Shown here in pieces: positions 63,227 to 64,000 of a stretch of 64,000 nucleotides of DNA. The notes under the pieces are model-generated. The model was not told the DNA's origin. It was given only the letters and a program-made list of their open reading frames with translations, and did not search any database. The DNA comes from Deefgea salmonis (GTDB lineage: Bacteria; Pseudomonadota; Gammaproteobacteria; Burkholderiales; Chitinibacteraceae), in NCBI RefSeq assembly GCF_020531905.1, contig NZ_JAJAWG010000006.1:1-64000 (forward strand). The letters run 5' to 3'. The first letter of the stretch is position 1; every line of letters starts with the position of its first letter. The translations under genes and the position numbers were made by a program.

Positions 63227-64000
63227 ATGACTCGTTTTCTTGCTGTATTTTTGCTACTGCTACTCTCAAACGTCGTAGCGGCGCCCATTGATTTACTGTT
63301 GGCGCGACCAGAGAATAACGCCAGTAGTAGCGCAGCACTCATCAGCAGCGATAGTGAATTTGTACGCTTAAATCAGCGGCTGGAACTAGCCCAGTCGGCC
63401 CTTGCCACCTTAGAAAAAAACACCAACTCACCCGATCGTGAATTAAGTCGATTTTGGCTCACGCTCGAAATTTATGCCTACCGCCAACACATTGCCGCAC
63501 TCAATGGCCTAAACGCCTTAGATCAGCAAGACAATCGCATTACCCCCATCCATGCCAGCCAAAGCGATGTACAGCGCCAAAATGAGCGCCAATTGCTTGA
63601 GCAAGAAATCGATGTGTTACGCAACAACCTCAGCGTACAAGAAACCTATCTCAATACCATTCACGATGAACTAGGCCAAGCCCAAGCGGAGCTCCGCCTC
63701 CATCAAGGCTTACTTGAAAAAACCACGACGCAAAGCACGCGTACGCAAATCGCCGCCCAAGTCGCCATTTCACAACATAAAGTAGACACTTGGCTAGCAA
63801 CGCTGGCCAGTATCGACGCGCGACAACAATTTAACCGTGCGCAATTGCAAGCGCGCCGTGAGCAGGTATTGGCACTGGATACCGCGCTAGGCCCCAATCA
63901 AAATCAATTGCAAGGCGAAGTGCTCAATGACGAGCTGCAACACATTACCCAGCAGCAACAGCACTACGCCCAATTACAAAACATTCAAATCAATAAAGAG
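63227..64000 (+). CDS. Secreted coiled-coil protein, 5' end of a larger gene
   Basis: Open from 63227 to the window edge (258 codons, no stop). A signal peptide (FLAVFLLLLLSNVVAA) is followed by long Gln/Glu/Leu-rich coiled coils. The N-terminal segment of MscK/KefA-type mechanosensitive channels is built this way, so it could be the start of such a channel, but the diagnostic membrane part is outside the window. The ATG at 63227 is preceded five bases earlier by another ATG that stops after two codons, so a leaky start is possible. Confidence 0.7.
   Translation, partial: MTRFLAVFLLLLLSNVVAAPIDLLLARPENNASSSAALISSDSEFVRLNQRLELAQSALATLEKNTNSPDRELSRFWLTLEIYAYRQHIAALNGLNALDQQDNRITPIHASQSDVQRQNERQLLEQEIDVLRNNLSVQETYLNTIHDELGQAQAELRLHQGLLEKTTTQSTRTQIAAQVAISQHKVDTWLATLASIDARQQFNRAQLQARREQVLALDTALGPNQNQLQGEVLNDELQHITQQQQHYAQLQNIQINKE

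Overview
The window looks like chromosome from a free-living, motile, aquatic or soil betaproteobacterium. The best fit is Neisseriales, in the Chitinibacter/Deefgea/Iodobacter neighbourhood. This placement is inferred from protein content (split PntAA/PntAB/PntB transhydrogenase, Ndh, RF3, 2-Cys peroxiredoxin, many chemoreceptor and c-di-GMP proteins, a secreted chitin-binding protein) and a base composition near 50% GC. It does not come from a marker gene. Most of the DNA is ordinary core chromosome. I see no prophage, plasmid backbone, CRISPR array or full-length insertion sequence.

Layout. 1-3400: a tandem 172-bp repeat, then a minus-strand copper/metal cluster (small Cys/His secreted protein, Tat-exported multicopper oxidase, DUF411 protein) interrupted by a MITE-like element. 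3473-7654: a chemoreceptor fused to a sugar-binding protein, divergent from mtfA-rsmJ. 7823-10853: an electrophile/aldehyde defence locus, nemR-yqhD-curA, with two matching operators. 10937-20629: a Cache chemoreceptor, a small membrane protein, an isochorismatase-family hydrolase, transporters (EamA, DAACS, SulP), a GlxA-type regulator and PPK2, with a TA-flanked MITE between genes. 20640-29400: small proteins, LEA-like lipoprotein-thioesterase, asmA-mutY, a DUF2325 protein with a Fur box, and the pnt operon. 29400-36570: mixed enzymes and stress proteins (zinc ribbon, DinB, quinone reductase, flavodoxin, zapE, peroxiredoxin, orphan binding protein, VOC protein) with a mosaic of palindromic repeats. 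36570-50080: GGDEF-EAL protein, tRNA-Arg, rarD, satP, chitin-binding protein, ndh, double receiver, AI-2E family permease, FMN reductase, pgk, acyltransferase, cold-shock protein, yceH. 50300-64000: HPt-HD-GYP protein, pseudouridine synthase, pyk, MltF-like transglycosylase, uup, orphan sensor kinase, prfC, a Met-rich DUF4396 protein and the start of a large envelope protein.

Connections. Signalling proteins are dense: two chemoreceptors, a GGDEF-EAL protein, HPt-HD-GYP, a double receiver and a hybrid-free kinase, all apart from che operons, so they probably plug into distant partners. The fusion chemoreceptor carries a binding domain resembling the glucose-binding protein GtsA. It lies divergent to mtfA, whose E. 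coli homologue controls glucose PTS expression, so the pair may form a sugar-sensing locus. Copper handling may be represented at both ends (multicopper oxidase cluster; Met-rich DUF4396).

The most unusual non-coding signals are two MITE families and an apparently unnamed family of about 50-bp inverted repeats with GGGTAT ends, present at least seven times in intergenic DNA.
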